From the NCBI RefSeq assembly GCF_001438705.1, contig NZ_JQBP01000003.1, positions 96,610 through 160,609 of the forward strand: a stretch of DNA of 64,000 nt. The letters are read 5' to 3'. Numbering within the stretch: the first letter of the stretch is position 1; each line of letters opens with the position of its first letter. The notes beneath the pieces were generated by a model. The model ran no database searches. It was given only the letters and a program-made list of their open reading frames with translations, and was not told the DNA's origin. The DNA comes from Weissella kandleri. Its GTDB lineage: Bacteria > Bacillota > Bacilli > Lactobacillales > Lactobacillaceae. Made by a program: the position numbers and the translations under genes. This document shows positions 1 through 8,538 of this stretch, one piece after another.

Positions 1-230
1 ATGATAGTCGCATCTTTGGCTGAATTGTCAACCATAGATGGCTTTATTACCACATTTTTTATTTCATGTGGCTCTAACACTTCGACACGAACCGGACTCT
101 TTAAGCTAGCCAATTCGACTGGATGATCAGCATCAATATGCGGATATAGCGTTTCTACTTCCACCACCGTTGCCTTTTGTGGTGTTTCTTCTCCAGTAAA
201 GGCTCGTTTAATCGCATCAAATAATCCCAT
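1..230 (-). CDS. ftsY: FtsY, signal recognition particle receptor (N-terminal fragment, cut by window edge)
   Basis: An open frame runs from an ATG at 230 to the window edge without a stop, giving about 76 residues. It begins MGLFDAIKRAFTGEE, the short amphipathic start typical of lactobacillar FtsY, followed by an acidic, variable stretch; the conserved NG GTPase domain would lie outside the window. FtsY docks ribosome-SRP complexes at the membrane for co-translational insertion. It starts 37 bases after the rnc stop, so it is probably in the same transcript. In most Firmicutes smc lies between rnc and ftsY, and it is absent here. The call rests on the N-terminus and context only. Confidence 0.7.
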   Translation of the reverse strand, partial: MGLFDAIKRAFTGEETPQKATVVEVETLYPHIDADHPVELASLKSPVRVEVLEPHEIKNVVIKPSMVDNSAKDATI

Positions 231-267
231 TTACCTTACCTCATCATTTTAAAATGTTTGCCGTTAC

Positions 268-969
268 TTATTTATCCATGGTTAAATCTTTATAAGCGCG
301 CCGAGCAGCAACTTTTTCAGCATCTTTTGTGGACTTTCCTTCACCAACAGCTAATTGCTTACCGTTCAATTGCACAGCTACAGTAAAAATCTGTTCATTA
401 TTTTCAATTTGTTCTTCTGAAATTTTTTGATAATTAATATCAACGGTTCCATTTTTTTGCAATAATTCTTGTAATTTTGATTTATAATCAACAAACCGAT
501 CATAAAATCCCGTATCAATCTTAGAAAAGAATACCTGCTCCAAAAGGTTCATGACCGCATCTTGACCTTGATCCAAGTACAAAGCTCCAATAAAGGCTTC
601 CCATAAATCTTCTAACAAGCTATCGCGATTTCTGGCTCCAGAGATTTCTTCTCCGTGGCCTAATTGAACATAGTGATCAAGATGTAACTCACGTGACAAA
701 GCTGCGAAAGAACGCGTTTGAACCATCAAAATGCGCAGCTCTGTCAATCGACCTTCATCCCAATCTGGATACCTTTTAAATAAGTAAACCGCCGAAGACT
801 GTTGCATAATTGCGTCTCCTAAAAATTCCAAGCGTTGATAATCCCGCCCATGATAATTAGGATGTTCATTAATATAATTGGCTTGTGTTAAAGCTTCTTC
901 TAATAAGGACAAATCATCAAAATGAATGTCATAACGTGCTTCAATCTCAGTCTGTAATTCTGAAAACAT
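268..969 (-). CDS. rnc: Ribonuclease III
   Basis: This 233-residue protein is an endonuclease that cleaves double-stranded RNA in rRNA processing and mRNA turnover. The N-terminal RNase III domain carries the signature RLEFLGDAIMQ near residue 47 and the second acidic helix DLWEAFIGALYLDQG near 120, so the metal-binding Glu and Asp residues are kept. A C-terminal dsRNA-binding domain covers about residues 160-230, with the conserved DAEKVAARRAYKDL helix. Length is normal for the family. It lies between acpP and ftsY, as in Bacillus. A terminator-like hairpin separates it from acpP, so it may depend on read-through or on a promoter near 980-1000. Confidence 0.96.
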   Translation of the reverse strand: MFSELQTEIEARYDIHFDDLSLLEEALTQANYINEHPNYHGRDYQRLEFLGDAIMQQSSAVYLFKRYPDWDEGRLTELRILMVQTRSFAALSRELHLDHYVQLGHGEEISGARNRDSLLEDLWEAFIGALYLDQGQDAVMNLLEQVFFSKIDTGFYDRFVDYKSKLQELLQKNGTVDINYQKISEEQIENNEQIFTVAVQLNGKQLAVGEGKSTKDAEKVAARRAYKDLTMDK

Positions 970-1004
970 TATTTCCCTCTTTTCTGTTATTCCTTAAGTA
1001 TACC

Positions 1005-1033
1005 AAAAAACCGGGACCCTGGGGCCTCGGTTT
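1005..1033 (-). terminator. Intrinsic terminator after acpP
   Basis: On the minus strand AAACCGAGG pairs with the TCCCGGTTT side around a short C/G-rich loop, followed by a run of six T. It lies between the acpP stop and the rnc start. Confidence 0.7.
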
Positions 1034-1058
1034 CACTAAATTAATTTAATCTTTTCAT

Positions 1059-1301
1059 TTACTTTTGATGATTATAAATATAATCAACCGTATCATTAAT
1101 GGTTGTGAGCTTATCCGCATCTTCATCTGGAATTTCAGCGTCAAACGCATCTTCCATTTCTAATACTAACTCCACAAAGTCAATTGAATCTGCGTCAATA
1201 TCCTTTAAGAAATTTAAGTTTCCAGTTACTTGGTCCGGATTCAACTCAAAATGATCAGCAACTAGAGCTGCAACTTGATCGTAAATCGCTTGTTTTTCCA
1301 T
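1059..1301 (-). CDS. acpP: Acyl carrier protein
   Basis: This small acidic protein of 80 residues carries acyl chains on a phosphopantetheine arm. The attachment site is Ser39 in DADSIDFVEL; most ACPs read DSL, so the Leu is replaced by Ile, a conservative change. The four-helix pattern and charge match the family. It lies directly downstream of plsX, whose product consumes acyl-ACP to make acyl-phosphate, so both act at the entry to phospholipid synthesis. Neighbouring fabD and fabG, often found here in bacilli, are absent. The ATG is preceded by AAGGAG at good spacing. Confidence 0.95.
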   Translation of the reverse strand: MEKQAIYDQVAALVADHFELNPDQVTGNLNFLKDIDADSIDFVELVLEMEDAFDAEIPDEDADKLTTINDTVDYIYNHQK

Positions 1302-1422
1302 GATTATTACTTACTCCTTTAATTATCAACTTATTACTAAGTTTAAATCATGCTATCTTAGCACAAAACTGTCCGTTCTTTTAATCATTCAAAGTCAAAA
1401 GAACAAGCTAAGTATATCTTAC

Positions 1423-2457
1423 TTAATTCTGCTGACTTGTCAAATCATTTTGATGTTCCGCTACAAAGGATTGAACGTTTCCGGTCAGATTAATCGTTAA
1501 CATTTTTTCGATTTGCCCTAACGCTGCGGCAATGGCGTCCGGTCCCGCTGAACCATGAGCTTTCACTACTGGTGCTTTCACCCCCAGCACGACCGCGCCA
1601 CCATATTGTTCCGGATTAAACTTTTCACCCAAATTTTTAAGTGCTGGCAATAATAACAAGCCGCCTAATTTCGTTCGTAAATTCCCTTGCTTAATCATGT
1701 TTTTAAGCATCTTCATCAACGTTTTTGCCGTTCCCTCAGTAGCTTTTAAAGCCGCATTTCCAGAGAAACCATCCGCAACTACTACGTCAGCGGCACCTTG
1801 CAATAATTCTGAAGATTCCACATTACCAATAAAATTCAAATACTTAGCATCAGACCCATTTTGTAATAAAACATGTGCTTCTTTATGCACTGAATCCCCT
1901 TTATCTGGTTCCGTCCCGTTATTCAACAGACCAACCCGCGGATTTTCATATTGTAAAATATCGTGCGCATAAAACGAACCTAAAATTCCATATTCATACA
2001 AATGACTAGCGCGATTTTCAGCATTCGCTCCCATATCCATCATGACAAAAGCATCATGCAGTCCGCCCATTGCTGGCATCAAGGTCATTAAAGCCGGACG
2101 ACTAATCCCCTTTATTCGGCCAATCAAAAAGATAGCTGCTGCTAACACAGCTCCAGTATTTCCAGCGGAGAAAAAGGCATCTGCTTCCCCTGTTTTCACT
2201 GCTGTAGCGGCCATCACTAACGAACTTTGCTTCCGAGTCCGAACTGACTTAACTGGTTCGTCAGCCATGCCTAATGCATCGTCAGCTTGCACCAACTCAA
2301 TTTGGCGTAAGTCCTGAATTAGCGGTTTCACTTTTGCTAAGTCACCATATAAAATAAATTCAACATTTGGCAATTGTTCGCGTGCCTTCTCAACCCCGGC
2401 AACCACCGTCTCTGGCGCATGATCGCCGCCCATTGCATCAACCGCAATTTTATACAT
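1423..2457 (-). CDS. plsX: Phosphate acyltransferase PlsX
   Basis: PlsX makes acyl-phosphate from acyl-ACP and phosphate, feeding PlsY in phosphatidic acid synthesis. The protein begins MYKIAVDAMGGDHAP, the family N-terminus, and later shows VVADGFSGNAALK and GGAVVLGVKAPVVKAHGS. I chose the ATG at 2457 (344 residues) because AGAGG lies 7-8 bases upstream; the frame extends 16 codons further, but that leader is Lys-rich and not conserved in the family. It follows recG after about 50 bases, as in Bacillus except that fapR, normally between them, is missing. FakA elsewhere in the window supplies the same acyl-phosphate pool. Confidence 0.96.
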   Translation of the reverse strand: MYKIAVDAMGGDHAPETVVAGVEKAREQLPNVEFILYGDLAKVKPLIQDLRQIELVQADDALGMADEPVKSVRTRKQSSLVMAATAVKTGEADAFFSAGNTGAVLAAAIFLIGRIKGISRPALMTLMPAMGGLHDAFVMMDMGANAENRASHLYEYGILGSFYAHDILQYENPRVGLLNNGTEPDKGDSVHKEAHVLLQNGSDAKYLNFIGNVESSELLQGAADVVVADGFSGNAALKATEGTAKTLMKMLKNMIKQGNLRTKLGGLLLLPALKNLGEKFNPEQYGGAVVLGVKAPVVKAHGSAGPDAIAAALGQIEKMLTINLTGNVQSFVAEHQNDLTSQQN

Positions 2458-2511
2458 TTTTATGGCCTCTTTTTTCTTTTTTTTCAATTTTACCACATCC
2501 CTCAAAATACC

Positions 2512-4578
2512 TTAATCAAAATTCCGGTACCGTTCCATGGTTTCCGATAAATAATGCGCCAAAGCTTTATTTTCTGGTGCTTGATCCCAATTGGGAGCAT
2601 CTAACACCTGCATCGCACTTTGCTGAGCCGCCTCCATCATCAATAAATCTTTGACTGGATCACCTATCTTAAATTCGGGCATCCCCGATTGTCGACGACC
2701 AAGTACATCCCCGGCTCCACGCAATTCTAAATCCTTTTGTGCCAACACAAATCCATCTGTTGTTGCCGTCATGGCCTCCATTCGCTCAATGCCAAATTGC
2801 GTCTTTGGATCAGCAATTAAGAAAGCATACGATGCGCGTGATCCACGTCCGACGCGGCCACGCAATTGGTGTAACTGAGCCAAGCCAAAACGATCCGCGT
2901 CCAAAATCATCATAACGCTCGCATTGGGCACGTCAACGCCCACTTCAATAACGGTCGTGGCCACCAAAACTTGAAATTGGTTGGATTTAAATTGGCTCAT
3001 CACAGCATCTTTTTCTTGATTATTCATCCGACCATGGAGCAGCCCAACTTGATATTGCGGCATAAAATACTTTTGTAACTCTTCATACACCGCGTGAGCA
3101 TTTTGGACATCTAGCGCTTCAGACTCTTCAATTAAAGGCGTGACCACGTAAGCTTGCGCGCCTGTTTCTAATTGCTGCAAGATAAACTTGACCACTTGCT
3201 CTAAGGCATTCCCCCGCAACCAACGGGTCTGAATCGGCTGACGTCCCTTTGGTAATTGATCAATCACTGAAATATCCATCTCTCCATAACTCGTAATCGC
3301 CAACGTTCGCGGAATCGGGGTCGCCGTCATTGCTAAGATATCGGGATTCATCCCAATTTCACGTAACTTAGCTCGCTGTTTAACCCCAAAACGATGCTGC
3401 TCATCAATAATTGCCAAGCCTAAATTATGAAAGACGATATCGTCTTGAATTAACGCATGGGTTCCAATCAACAAATCAATTGATCCATCTGCCAAATCAG
3501 CTAATATTTGCCGTCTGGCTGCCGCCTTCGTCGAACCCGTCAACAATTCAACGCGCACTTCTGCCGGGTCAAAAAAGTCCCCTAATGTTTTGGCATGCTG
3601 TTGTGCTAGAATTTCCGTTGGGGCCATCAGCGCCGCTTGCATGCCGGCCGTAAATGCGGCATAAATCGCTAAAGCTGCTACCACCGTTTTACCCGAACCT
3701 ACGTCGCCCTGCAACAAACGATTCATATGCTTAGGGCGGCGCATGTCAGCAACAATTTCATTGACCACCTTTTTTTGAGCATCCGTTAATTCAAAAGGTA
3801 ACGTTTGAATGAAAGCTTTCAAACGTGGATTATCAAAGACGATTGCGCGCCCTTGATGATTTTGATCCATTAACTTTAATAGCTGCATCCGCATTTGAAA
3901 AATAAAAAATTCTTCAAACGAAGCCGTGCGCCGTGCATTTTGCGCCTCAATCAAAGATTGCGGAAAGTGCATTCCAAAAAACATCGCTTTACGTGACAAC
4001 AATTTATATTGAGCTCGAATTGATTCTGGAATTAGGTTCACTAAATCATCTTGATATTTGCCTAACGCTTGCTCTATTAAACTTTTTAACGTCCGTTGTT
4101 GAATTTCTTTGGAAGCGGGATAAATAGCTTCCATTTCATCGACCTGATCAGGTAATAAAATTTTAATCCCACTCAGAGTTTGTTTACTTTTTTCATAAGT
4201 CCCATAGACCGCGACCTCTTGTTCTAAATCCAGTTTCTTTTGCAACCACGGTTGATTGAAAAAAGTCACCGCAATATTATCATGTTCAACTAAAAGCCGA
4301 AAATTTAACCGCGTTTTTTTATAACCAAATCGCGATAAAACTGGGGCTGAAGAAACCATGCCTTTAAACGTAACCTTTTCGCCGTCACCTGTTTCAGATG
4401 GTAGCTTTGTCGCCAAATCACTATATCGCAATGGAAATTTCATTAATAAGTCTTCAATCGTGAAGATAGATAAATGATGTAACCCGAGCAAACGCTTCTC
4501 ACCTACTCCGCTCAATTCTTCCACGGAATTTTCTAATGGGATAGGCGCTGCGCCCATGGTATTAGTTTCTTCCTCCAT
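2512..4578 (-). CDS. recG: ATP-dependent DNA helicase RecG
   Basis: RecG regresses stalled replication forks and branch-migrates Holliday junctions. The 688 residues are normal length. An N-terminal wedge/OB region (VEELSGVGEKRLLGL near residue 20) precedes the helicase core, with Walker A GDVGSGKTVVAAL, the DEQH box in IIDEQHRFG, TATPIPRT, and the C-terminal HQLRGRVGRG motif. The start at 4578 has AAGGA nine bases upstream; an internal ATG seven codons later also has a GGAGG before it and cannot be excluded. In bacilli recG follows fakA (yloV) directly; here about 10 kb of other genes lie between them. Confidence 0.97.
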   Translation of the reverse strand: MEEETNTMGAAPIPLENSVEELSGVGEKRLLGLHHLSIFTIEDLLMKFPLRYSDLATKLPSETGDGEKVTFKGMVSSAPVLSRFGYKKTRLNFRLLVEHDNIAVTFFNQPWLQKKLDLEQEVAVYGTYEKSKQTLSGIKILLPDQVDEMEAIYPASKEIQQRTLKSLIEQALGKYQDDLVNLIPESIRAQYKLLSRKAMFFGMHFPQSLIEAQNARRTASFEEFFIFQMRMQLLKLMDQNHQGRAIVFDNPRLKAFIQTLPFELTDAQKKVVNEIVADMRRPKHMNRLLQGDVGSGKTVVAALAIYAAFTAGMQAALMAPTEILAQQHAKTLGDFFDPAEVRVELLTGSTKAAARRQILADLADGSIDLLIGTHALIQDDIVFHNLGLAIIDEQHRFGVKQRAKLREIGMNPDILAMTATPIPRTLAITSYGEMDISVIDQLPKGRQPIQTRWLRGNALEQVVKFILQQLETGAQAYVVTPLIEESEALDVQNAHAVYEELQKYFMPQYQVGLLHGRMNNQEKDAVMSQFKSNQFQVLVATTVIEVGVDVPNASVMMILDADRFGLAQLHQLRGRVGRGSRASYAFLIADPKTQFGIERMEAMTATTDGFVLAQKDLELRGAGDVLGRRQSGMPEFKIGDPVKDLLMMEAAQQSAMQVLDAPNWDQAPENKALAHYLSETMERYRNFD

Positions 4579-4671
4579 TTTTTCACATCCTTCCGCAAAG
4601 CTTTATTCTCTTAATAGTTTAGCATTTTTTGCGATCAGAAAAAATTAATGCAACAATGCTTCCTCACTTAA

Positions 4672-4703
4672 CAAAAAAAGCATTGAATTCTCATTCAATG
4701 CTT
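4672..4703 (-). terminator. Intrinsic terminator after the purine permease
   Basis: The minus strand has a perfect 11-bp stem (AAGCATTGAAT / ATTCAATGCTT) with a 4-base loop followed by seven T. It lies just downstream of the permease stop at 4717. Confidence 0.9.
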
Positions 4704-4716
4704 GGATACTAGTGGC

Positions 4717-6171
4717 TTAGCCAATTGCCATCGCTACGAAATTTAACATAAAGAGCAATGCAATTACCCACAATACCGGCGTAATCTCATGACGCTTATG
4801 CCGAGCTAACTTCACAACGATAAATAGAATAAAGCCAGCAGCAATTCCATATGAAATCGAATATGACAAGGCCATAAAGGCGGATGTAAAGAACGCTGGG
4901 ATGGCAACTTCAATGTCATTCCAATCAATAGCTTTGAACTCATTCATCATTGAAATTCCAACCACGATTAAAATTGGCGCCGTAGCAGCTGAAGGTACAA
5001 CCCCCACCAATGGGGCAGCCACAATTGAAAAGATGAAGCCAATGGCAACCACCACCGACGTCAATCCGGTCCGACCACCAGCATTAATACCAGCCGCAGA
5101 TTCAATAAAGGTCGTTGTATTTGAGCTTCCATACATCCCGGCTAACATCGTCGCAAAAGTATCAGCAACCAAGCCACGATCCATCTTTGACTTAAAGCCT
5201 TTACCTTCTTCAAATTCTTTTTGATCTTTCTTTGAGAAAATTCCAGTCGTCATTCCAGTTCCAATAAAGGTTCCAATTGCATCAAACAAACCTGACAACC
5301 CCATTGAGAAGACCGTTAAAATCACAACCAAAATTTGCTTTGGAGTGGTAAACATTGACCATAATCCATCCTTCCCCAAGGCTGCGCCGAAAACTGTTTG
5401 GAAGTCATGGAAAGTCATTGAAAATGAATTTGCAATATCAACATGTAAATTAGTGACGCCCATGGGAATCCCAATCACGGTTGTAATCAATACTGATAAT
5501 AGATAGGCTCCACGCACATTTTTAATCACTAGTACAACTAAAATTAAAAAGCCAAGCAATGCTAGTAAAACCGGGGCCGTATTGAAGTTCGCTAAAGTTG
5601 GTGTCGTTCCACCATTGGCCAACAAAGTATTAATTTGGCCAGCCTTATCCGCTGGATTGAAAGCATGATTATTTAAAGTCTCAATATTTTCACCACCTAC
5701 GATGAAATTAATGAATCCAGCATTTTTTAAGCCAATATAAGCAATGAACAATCCAATTCCAGCAGCAATTGCATGCTTTAATTGTACCGGAATGGCTTTC
5801 ACAATCGAAGCTCGTAATTTAGTTAATGTAATAACCACATCGACTAACCCAACTAAAAAGACCATCCCCAAAGCTTGTTGCCAAGTAAAGCCTAGGCCAA
5901 ACACAATCGTATATGTAAACATGGCCTGCATCCCAATTGATGGTCCAATGGCATATGGTAAGTTCGCAAAAAGTCCCGTAATTAAGGTCCCCGTCACAAT
6001 CGTTAAAATCGTGGCTAAAAATACCCCTTGTGACGGCATCCCCGTCATTGACAAGACGGATGGGTTTAAAAAGATAATATATCCCATGGCAATGAAAGTT
6101 GTTAAGCCTGCTGTAATTTCAGTGCGAACCGATGTATTATTTTCTGATAATTTGAAAAATTTTTCTAACAC
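4717..6171 (-). CDS. NCS2-family (AzgA-like) purine permease
   Basis: This is a 484-residue integral membrane protein with about 12-14 hydrophobic segments. The N-terminus (TEITAGLTTFIAMGYIIFLNPSVLS) and the internal GLFDAIGTFIGTG and SSNTTTFIESAAGINAGGRTG blocks are hallmarks of the AzgA/PbuG/PbuO branch of NCS2 transporters, which import hypoxanthine, guanine or adenine by proton symport. I cannot tell the exact base from sequence. Translation probably begins at a GTG at 6171, with AAGGAG upstream. The long leader between a good promoter and the start contains two terminator-like hairpins, so expression is probably attenuated. It is monocistronic, with a strong terminator after it. Confidence 0.93.
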   Translation of the reverse strand: MLEKFFKLSENNTSVRTEITAGLTTFIAMGYIIFLNPSVLSMTGMPSQGVFLATILTIVTGTLITGLFANLPYAIGPSIGMQAMFTYTIVFGLGFTWQQALGMVFLVGLVDVVITLTKLRASIVKAIPVQLKHAIAAGIGLFIAYIGLKNAGFINFIVGGENIETLNNHAFNPADKAGQINTLLANGGTTPTLANFNTAPVLLALLGFLILVVLVIKNVRGAYLLSVLITTVIGIPMGVTNLHVDIANSFSMTFHDFQTVFGAALGKDGLWSMFTTPKQILVVILTVFSMGLSGLFDAIGTFIGTGMTTGIFSKKDQKEFEEGKGFKSKMDRGLVADTFATMLAGMYGSSNTTTFIESAAGINAGGRTGLTSVVVAIGFIFSIVAAPLVGVVPSAATAPILIVVGISMMNEFKAIDWNDIEVAIPAFFTSAFMALSYSISYGIAAGFILFIVVKLARHKRHEITPVLWVIALLFMLNFVAMAIG

Positions 6172-6184
6172 AATGCACTCCTTA

Positions 6185-6224
6185 AAAATAAAATAGCGCC
6201 TTTAAGTATTAATACCAAAGGCGC
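6185..6224 (-). terminator. Leader hairpin B directly before the purine permease RBS
   Basis: On the minus strand GCGCCTTT pairs with AAAGGCGC around a 13-base loop, followed by TATTTTATTTTT and then at once the AAGGAG ribosome binding site of the permease. A terminator this close to the start suggests transcription attenuation rather than simple termination of the upstream gene. Confidence 0.6.
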
Positions 6225-6227
6225 ATG

Positions 6228-6264
6228 AAAGAAGAAAACGACGTAAAGAAAAGCCTTTACGTCG
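6228..6264 (-). terminator. Leader hairpin A upstream of the purine permease
   Basis: A perfect 10-bp stem (CGACGTAAAG / CTTTACGTCG) with a 6-base loop is followed on the minus strand by TTTTCTTCTTTC. It may end the argS transcript, but it also lies downstream of the promoter at 6370-6398 and so sits inside the permease leader. Confidence 0.65.
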
Positions 6265-6369
6265 CTAACTAATATAATTTTAAATTACTCTAAAAAAGCA
6301 ATCAAATTATGTTTTCATAGTCTGTGGCAAAACACGTTAACGACTAAAATAATTGAAATATTGTTATTA

Positions 6370-6398
6370 ACAATACCCTTCTATCTTTTATTCGTCAA
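6370..6398 (-). promoter_or_regulatory. Probable sigma-A promoter of the purine permease
   Basis: On the minus strand TTGACG and TATTGT are separated by exactly 17 bases. The predicted transcript start is near 6363, giving a leader of about 190 bases. I looked for a purine riboswitch core in this leader and did not find one. Confidence 0.55.
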
Positions 6399-6433
6399 GC
6401 TCTTTTTGAAATCTTTGCCACAACTAAGCTATT

Positions 6434-8116
6434 TTACATTTCAACAGGCGCTGACACTCCTAAGAGACGTAATGCCTCAGTCAAAGTGTTTGAAACCGCT
6501 TGAACCAAAGCCAAACGTGCATTCAATTCGGCATCATCAGCTAAGATTTTAGAATTAGCATAGTACTTATTAAATGTCCGTGCTAGGTTCAAAGCATATT
6601 TAGCCACAACTGATGGTTCGCGATCGCGCCAAGCCCGGCGAATCACATTTTCGAATTCGCCAAGGAGCTTTTCAGTCTCCCAGACTTGTTCGTCACTAAT
6701 CTCCAACTGATTTTCGTCAATTTCTTGATCAGCCTTCCGCAAGATTGAGTGTGCTCGTGCATTGGCATATTGAACGTATGGTCCGGTATCACCTTCAAAA
6801 CGCACCACTTCTTCCAACTTAAAGTCAAAGTTCAAAGTCCGGTCGTTCATCAAATCATGGAAGACCACCGCTCCGGTTCCAACTTCATGGGCAGTCCGCT
6901 CTTTATTGGCCAAATCAGGGTTCTTTTCATTAATTTGTTCCAAAGCCAACTTCTCTGAATCAGCTAAAACATCCTTTAACAAAATAATCCGTCCTGAACG
7001 CGTTGAGAGTTTCTTTCCATCAACCGTAATCATTCCAAATGAAATGTGTTCAATATCATCAGCCCAAGCGTAACCCATCTCATTCAAAATGGCCTTCAAT
7101 TGCTCAAAGTGCTCACGTTGCTCACCACCAACCACATACAAAGATTTAACGAAATTGTACGTCTTCTTCCGGTACGTGGCAGCAGCCAAATCACGCGTCA
7201 TATACAGCGTGGCACCATCGCTTCGCTTAATCATCGCTGGATTCAAACCGTAAGCTTCCAAGTTCACAATTTGAGCACCTTGTGATTTTACTAGTTTGTG
7301 CTCTTGCTCTAACTTCTCAACAACACTGTCCATCTTATCATTGTAGAAAGCCTCACCATTGAAAGAATCAAATTGGATATCTAATGTATCGTAAAGATCC
7401 ATAAATTCCTTCAATGATTCATCCCGGAACCATTGCCACAGTTGGATGGCTTCTTCATCACCGTCTTCTAGCTTCTTAAACCACATCCGGCCTTCATCAT
7501 TTAACTCAGGAAGCTTCTCGGCTTCAGCGTGGAATTGCACGTAATATTTAACCAAAGTATTAATTGGATCGGCTTTCACCGCTTCTTCTGATCCCCAACG
7601 CTTATAAGCAACGATCAACTTACCAAACTGAGTTCCCCAATCACCTAAATGATTAATCTTAATTGGTTGGTAACCATTAGCAGATGAAATTTCTGCTAAT
7701 GAGTTTCCAATAACGGTTGAACGAAGGTGTCCCATTGACATTGGTTTAGCAATGTTTGGCGATGACATATCAATCGTCACATGTCCAGCTTCACCATCAG
7801 TGTTGTGACCATAATTTTCAGTTTGCAAAACTTTAGCTAAAATTTGGCTTCCAGCGGTTTTAGGATCCATAAAAAAGTTGATATACGGTCCCACTGCTTC
7901 AATCTTCTTAAAGCCAGTTTGGTCAATCTTCTCCACCAAGTCAACGGCGATAATATTTGGAGCCTTCTTTAATTGTTTAGCTAAAATAAAAGTTGGGAAA
8001 GCATAGTCCCCTTTACTTGAATCTTTTGGAACTTCAATCTTGTCAATCAAAATTTGCTCATCTAGTTCGGGCTCCGCCTGTTTTAAGGTCGCTGCCACTT
8101 GTTTTTTATAGTCCAT
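6434..8116 (-). CDS. argS: Arginyl-tRNA synthetase
   Basis: This class I aminoacyl-tRNA synthetase charges tRNA-Arg. An N-terminal additional domain (Add1) leads into SPNIAKPMSMGHLRSTVIG, where MGHL is the HIGH-type signature. KKLSTRSGRII replaces KMSKS, and a C-terminal DALR-type anticodon-binding domain ends the protein. I chose the ATG at 8116 (560 residues) because AGGAGG lies 7 bases upstream; a GTG seven codons earlier is in frame, but its own codons make up that ribosome binding site. It follows the DUF2187 gene within a few bases and is probably co-transcribed with the murE group. Confidence 0.96.
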   Translation of the reverse strand: MDYKKQVAATLKQAEPELDEQILIDKIEVPKDSSKGDYAFPTFILAKQLKKAPNIIAVDLVEKIDQTGFKKIEAVGPYINFFMDPKTAGSQILAKVLQTENYGHNTDGEAGHVTIDMSSPNIAKPMSMGHLRSTVIGNSLAEISSANGYQPIKINHLGDWGTQFGKLIVAYKRWGSEEAVKADPINTLVKYYVQFHAEAEKLPELNDEGRMWFKKLEDGDEEAIQLWQWFRDESLKEFMDLYDTLDIQFDSFNGEAFYNDKMDSVVEKLEQEHKLVKSQGAQIVNLEAYGLNPAMIKRSDGATLYMTRDLAAATYRKKTYNFVKSLYVVGGEQREHFEQLKAILNEMGYAWADDIEHISFGMITVDGKKLSTRSGRIILLKDVLADSEKLALEQINEKNPDLANKERTAHEVGTGAVVFHDLMNDRTLNFDFKLEEVVRFEGDTGPYVQYANARAHSILRKADQEIDENQLEISDEQVWETEKLLGEFENVIRRAWRDREPSVVAKYALNLARTFNKYYANSKILADDAELNARLALVQAVSNTLTEALRLLGVSAPVEM

Positions 8117-8137
8117 ATTCTGACCCTCCTGCTTCAC

Positions 8138-8470
8138 TTATTCATCATCTTTGACAATTGCTGTTTTAGAAGCTGTTTTTTCATCCTTGGTTGGTGCCTC
8201 ATCTTCGACTGGTACTTCACGAGGGGCCGGGTTATCCGTCTTTACTAAGATTTTAGTATCTGACATCCGGGTAATGGCACGCCGATTGTATTCCACGACC
8301 GTTGCTTCATCACTTGGATCATTATCCGTAATCATCACCAATAATGCATGCTCATAAACCTTTTCGACAATTCCTTTAAAATCATGTTCAAAGTTAGCAA
8401 AAGCAGGTGCTTCAACGTAATCACCAATATCAAATTCGGATGTATTAATCATCGGTTCTTTTTTAGCCAT
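8138..8470 (-). CDS. DUF2187-family protein
   Basis: This small acidic protein of 110 residues has unknown function. Residues about 13-75 fit the DUF2187 pattern: FDIGDYVEAP, then FKGIVEKVYEHALLVMIT and a TVVEYNRRAI strand, which together suggest a small SH3-like beta-barrel. The last 35 residues are a charged, probably disordered tail rich in Asp, Glu, Lys and Pro. There is no signal peptide or membrane segment. It lies between murE and argS with short gaps, probably in one operon. The family is widespread in lactobacilli and bacilli but uncharacterised, so context suggests only a housekeeping role. Confidence 0.75.
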   Translation of the reverse strand: MAKKEPMINTSEFDIGDYVEAPAFANFEHDFKGIVEKVYEHALLVMITDNDPSDEATVVEYNRRAITRMSDTKILVKTDNPAPREVPVEDEAPTKDEKTASKTAIVKDDE

Positions 8471-8538
8471 TGGTAATTCTCCTTCTTATTTTGCATAAAC
8501 ATTCAAATCAAACTTAATCCATTATACCAAAAAAAACA

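Noticed and set aside
5744-6196. A 150-codon plus-strand open frame opposite the purine permease
   Set aside because: It is the antisense shadow of a membrane protein with no recognisable domain or start signal; many similar shadows occur across the window.
6172-6400. A purine riboswitch before the permease
   Set aside because: The conserved core (such as the TTTCTACC-type junction) is not present; only a GACTA-like piece was seen.
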